A stretch of 64,000 nt of DNA, taken from the NCBI GenBank assembly GCA_017551625.1, contig JAFZLF010000057.1, forward strand, positions 39,537 to 103,536, in the 5' to 3' direction. The notes under the pieces are model-generated. The model worked only from the letters and a program-made list of their open reading frames with translations. It did no database searches and was not told the DNA's origin. This DNA is from Clostridiales bacterium. GTDB taxonomy: Bacteria > Bacillota > Clostridia > Saccharofermentanales > Saccharofermentanaceae. A program made the translations under genes and the position numbers. Positions 60,957-64,000 of the stretch are shown here, in pieces. Position 1 is the stretch's first letter, and each line of letters opens with the position of its first letter.

Positions 60957-61604
60957 TCACTTCACCAGACGGCTCGTTCCCAGTCTGTCCGCACCGGCCT
61001 CGATCATGGCCTTTGCATCAGCAAAATCCTTGATGCCGCCCGCTGCCTTGACCTTCACTTCCGGAGCGGAATACTCGCGCAGCAGACGGACATCTTCCAC
61101 CGTCGCACCGCCTGTCGAAAAACCGGTCGAAGTCTTGATGAAATCTGCCTTTGCTTTGCTGACCAGTTCACACATCTTGATCTTCTCTTCACGTGTCAAC
61201 TGACATGTCTCGATGATGACCTTCAGGATCACACCCTCGCAGGCTTCGCGCATCGCCAGAAGTTCCAGATACACGCGGTCGAAATTTCCGTTTTTCACAT
61301 CGCAGAGATTGACCACCATGTCGATCTCCGAGGCGCCGAGACGGATCGCTTCTTTCGCCTCGTAAACTTTCGTCGCAGCAGTACTGTACCCGTTCGGAAA
61401 ACCGATCACCGTGCATACCGGGAGTTTCCCTTTCAGGAACTGGGCCGCATCGTTTACATAGCACGGCGGGATACACACGCTCGCCGTGCCGGCCTCAAGC
61501 GCCGCTTCGCAGAGCGCACGGATCTCCTCCAGTGTCGCCGTTGTACGAAGCAGTGTATGATCCACCTTACTTACGATCTTTTTCTCTTCTTCTGTGTAGT
61601 TCAT
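60957..61604 (-). CDS. deoC: Deoxyribose-phosphate aldolase
   Basis: A 215-residue aldolase splitting 2-deoxyribose-5-phosphate to glyceraldehyde-3-phosphate and acetaldehyde. KVDHTLLRTTAT, EIDMVVNLCDVKNG, ILKVIIETCQLT (Schiff-base Lys) and FIKTSTGF are the signatures. Gap to cdd is 13 bases. Confidence 0.96.
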   Translation of the reverse strand: MNYTEEEKKIVSKVDHTLLRTTATLEEIRALCEAALEAGTASVCIPPCYVNDAAQFLKGKLPVCTVIGFPNGYSTAATKVYEAKEAIRLGASEIDMVVNLCDVKNGNFDRVYLELLAMREACEGVILKVIIETCQLTREEKIKMCELVSKAKADFIKTSTGFSTGGATVEDVRLLREYSAPEVKVKAAGGIKDFADAKAMIEAGADRLGTSRLVK

Positions 61605-61640
61605 CTTTTCACAAATCCTTTCCTCTGTGCTTCTCTTTTC

Positions 61641-62819
61641 TCACGGCTTTCGCATCTGTTTCCAGAATGATTCGCCATCGAGATTATTCGTATTGATTCC
61701 GAAGAAATCACCGATCGTTTTCGCGATATCCGCAAAACTCGATCTCGTCCCCAGATCCGTGCCCGGACGCACTCTCTCGCCGTACGCCAGGAATGGGACA
61801 TTTTCACGGGAGTGGTCTGTCGACGGCGTCGACGGATCGCATCCGTGATCGGCCGTGATCATGAGGATATCGTCCTTCTGCATCCGAGACAGAATCTCCG
61901 GCAGACGGTCGTCAAAATACGTCAGTGCCTCAGCATATCCGTGCACGTCATTCCGGTGTCCGTAGAGCATGTCGAAGTCGACAAGATTGACGAAGATGAG
62001 TCCTTCTTTCTGCATATCCATCGCGCCGAGTGTCTGCTCGATCCCGTCCGCATTTCCGGAAGTTCTTACACTCATACCGACACCCTTTCCGGCGAATATA
62101 TCGTAGATCTTTCCGACTCCGTAGACCGGGATCTTCGCTTCCGTCAGATCGTCGAGAAGTGTCGCTCTCGGCGGTTCGATCGAAAAATCGTGTCGGTTCG
62201 ATGTTCTCTCATAGTTCGGGTACTCTCCGACGTAAGGCCGTGCGATGACGCGCCCGACACCGTGCTTTCCGACGAGGATCTTCCTGGCGATCTCGCAGTA
62301 GCGGTAGAGTTCTTTGACCGGGACGACCTCTTCGTGCGCCGCGATCTGGAAAACACTGTCTGCGGATGTATAAACGATCAGATCTCCTGTTTTCACGTGT
62401 TCCTGTCCGTAATCGCGGATCACCTCAGTGCCCGAATAAGGCTTGTTGCACAGTGCTTTTCTCCCGGTCTGCTTCTCGAATTCTTCGATCACTTCCGCAG
62501 GGAACCCTTCAGGATAGGTCGGCATCGGTTCCGGTGAGATCAGGCCCGCGATCTCCCAGTGGCCGATCGTCGTGTCCTTGCCCATCGAAGCTTCCTCGAT
62601 CCTCGCCCATGCGCCGACGCCCTTACTATCCGGCTCATCGTACGGGAGCGCACCTTCGATGCACCCCATGCCGATCCGTCTCATATTCGCGATGGAAAAA
62701 GCACTGTCCTTCGAGCAGGCAGCGAGTGTGTGCGACCCTTCGTCTCCGAAAGCCGCCGCGTCCTTTGCTCCGCCGATTCCGCAGCTGTCCAGCACAATCA
62801 GAATGACTCTCTTCCCCAT
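61641..62819 (-). CDS. deoB: Phosphopentomutase
   Basis: A 392-residue Mn-dependent mutase interconverting (deoxy)ribose 1- and 5-phosphate. VILIVLDSCGIGGAKDA, GKDTTIGHWEIAGL (phospho-Thr), NLVDFDMLYGHRND and LMITADHGCDPSTPSTDHSRE metal motifs are intact. First gene of the nucleoside-salvage operon; a TATAAT lies at 62860-62865 (minus). Confidence 0.97.
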   Translation of the reverse strand: MGKRVILIVLDSCGIGGAKDAAAFGDEGSHTLAACSKDSAFSIANMRRIGMGCIEGALPYDEPDSKGVGAWARIEEASMGKDTTIGHWEIAGLISPEPMPTYPEGFPAEVIEEFEKQTGRKALCNKPYSGTEVIRDYGQEHVKTGDLIVYTSADSVFQIAAHEEVVPVKELYRYCEIARKILVGKHGVGRVIARPYVGEYPNYERTSNRHDFSIEPPRATLLDDLTEAKIPVYGVGKIYDIFAGKGVGMSVRTSGNADGIEQTLGAMDMQKEGLIFVNLVDFDMLYGHRNDVHGYAEALTYFDDRLPEILSRMQKDDILMITADHGCDPSTPSTDHSRENVPFLAYGERVRPGTDLGTRSSFADIAKTIGDFFGINTNNLDGESFWKQMRKP

Positions 62820-62929
62820 GGTGTCCTCACTTTCAAACGGTTTACTTATTGACGTTCTTATTATATCGTATCAGTAGGACAAATCCTATCGGAACTGCTC
62901 TAGTGGAAATTGTCCGGGAGGTACCACCT

Positions 62930-64000
62930 ATGCGAAGCAGAAAACTCGAAAGGCCACTGATCATGATCTCGCTGGATGCGATTTCAGACACCGACATCAA
63001 CTATCTTCTGACGTTGCCGAATTTTCGGAAGCTCGCTTCCTGGGGCATCCTTCACCGCAAGGTCGATTCTCTCTTTATCTCAAATACCTACCCTGTCCAC
63101 ACCAGCATCTCCACCGGCGTGTTCCCCTCGGAACACGGCCTTTTCGATAACGTGATCTATGATCCGTTTAAGAACACAGAGACCTGGCGCGCACATAAAA
63201 AACTCATCAAGGTAAAGACCCTCCCCGAGCGCGCATATGAAAAAGGACTCGTGTCCTGCGCCATGATGTATCCCTGCACTCCGGGCGAGAAGATCCGCTA
63301 CCATCTCGCGGAAGTTCCCGGCACGGAGAGTATGCTGTACCGCGGTTTCAAGTTCGTGCATTACAGTTCCACCTTCCGACTTTGTCCGAAGTTTTTCCGC
63401 TACATGAAGAAGTGCAAGTCCTTCAACTACTTTGGTATCGATACCTTCATTGCCTTCACTGCGCGTGACCTGATCGCGAACGAGAAAGCGGACTTCTACA
63501 TGCTGCATCTGCAGGACACTGACCATCAGAAACACCACACCGGTATCGATTCCGATATCACGAAGCAGTCGATCGAATATGACGATAAACTCCTCGGCAC
63601 GATCCTCGAGGGCATCGAGGACGCCGAGCGAAAGGCCGGCGGAGATCCATCTAAGGGGATCTGCCATTTCGATATCCTCATCTTCAGCGACCACGCCTGC
63701 TTTAACGTCAAGACCAACATCAAGCCAAACGATCTTCTGAAAGAGGCCGGCATCTCCTATAGCACCGCATGGTTCCAGACCGTAAACGGAGCCTGCTTCC
63801 TGCACGAGTCCACCTCTATGTCGAAAGAAGAGCGCGCCTCTCTCGACAGATTTCTTCAGGATTTCGAGAATTTGCCCGGCGTGAAGAGGAGACTCACCGA
63901 CAACGAGATGAGCGACAGCGGCGCTATTGATGCCGGCTTCAGTAAGGGCTTCACGCCCGTTCCCGGCTACACCTTCGGCGCGATGAAGAAAGGCCAGCAC
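62930..64000 (+). CDS. Type I phosphodiesterase / nucleotide pyrophosphatase family (partial)
   Basis: The gene starts at ATG 62930, with GGGAGGT nine bases upstream, and runs off the window with 357 codons visible. LIMISLDAI provides a metal Asp, ISNTYPVHTSISTGVFPSEHG holds the nucleophilic Thr, and LQDTDHQKHHTG and FSDHACF give the other metal ligands. This is the PF01663 alkaline-phosphatase-superfamily fold; the true substrate cannot be told. No signal peptide is present. A 306-codon antisense frame is only a shadow. Confidence 0.85.
   Translation, partial: MRSRKLERPLIMISLDAISDTDINYLLTLPNFRKLASWGILHRKVDSLFISNTYPVHTSISTGVFPSEHGLFDNVIYDPFKNTETWRAHKKLIKVKTLPERAYEKGLVSCAMMYPCTPGEKIRYHLAEVPGTESMLYRGFKFVHYSSTFRLCPKFFRYMKKCKSFNYFGIDTFIAFTARDLIANEKADFYMLHLQDTDHQKHHTGIDSDITKQSIEYDDKLLGTILEGIEDAERKAGGDPSKGICHFDILIFSDHACFNVKTNIKPNDLLKEAGISYSTAWFQTVNGACFLHESTSMSKEERASLDRFLQDFENLPGVKRRLTDNEMSDSGAIDAGFSKGFTPVPGYTFGAMKKGQH

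Noticed and set aside
63080..64000. Minus-strand open frame of 306 codons
   Set aside because: Antisense to the phosphodiesterase gene, which has a ribosome-binding site and clear family motifs on the plus strand.

Overview
The window looks like a chromosomal segment of a cellulolytic anaerobic Firmicute, probably a Clostridia member of gut or rumen type. The basis is a GH9 cellulase with CBM3 modules, a GH3 glycosidase lipoprotein, an ECF-type riboflavin transporter under an FMN riboswitch, a pta-ackA pair, an LTA-synthase-like enzyme, SD-led genes and moderately high GC. Genus is not determined. Most genes lie on the minus strand.

Left end (1-2750, plus): the tail of an unidentified gene and a terminator, then 11 tightly packed CCA-encoding tRNA genes with several irregular bodies, including a rare tRNA-Ile(TAT) and a tRNA 3'-half remnant. 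A ykuK-type gene follows, then a five-unit 54-bp repeat array and a BrnT/BrnA toxin-antitoxin pair. 2781-10248 (minus) holds an OmpR/HK two-component pair, a lipoprotein, a lipoprotein esterase and a GH3 lipoprotein, probably one signalling-plus-polysaccharide unit. 10320-13085 holds a uracil permease and a membrane zinc-ribbon protein.

13297-24254 (minus) is the accessory highlight. A five-gene operon encodes an HD-phosphohydrolase/RyR-domain protein, a double-TIR/TPR protein, a second TIR protein, a Ser/Thr kinase with a propeller-like C-terminus and a small unknown protein. Beside it are a membrane lipase-like hydrolase and a repeat-regulated AAA ATPase. Its composition (TIR, HD, RyR, kinase, TPR) fits a conflict or stress-signalling system that I cannot match to a named one.

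24371-31169 is housekeeping (mfd, pth, glmU, a sugar nucleotidyltransferase). 31278-35082 holds ribU with its riboswitch, a VanY-type lipoprotein, an MBL-fold protein and an AT-rich lipoprotein. 35346-45902 holds two ABC systems: an FtsX-type transporter with its own two-component system, and a NatAB-like exporter whose second permease is fused to a CPBP protease. 46172-48473 is pta-ackA. 48474-54262 holds a 55-bp repeat array, a nuclease-like gene, two unknowns and the anchored GH9 cellulase. 54349-62819 holds a DEAD-box helicase, the LTA-synthase-like protein, a DUF2975/HTH/DUF4153-like module and deoB-deoC-cdd. A phosphodiesterase gene runs off the right end.

Three sequence-level patterns cut across genes. 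A 10-mer AAAAGCACTG occurs 13 times by eye, in several reading frames and both orientations. A family of Y-shaped intergenic hairpins has conserved unpaired segments. Two unrelated arrays share a 54-55-bp period of alternating inverted boxes. All counts were made by eye, and no database or folding program was used.
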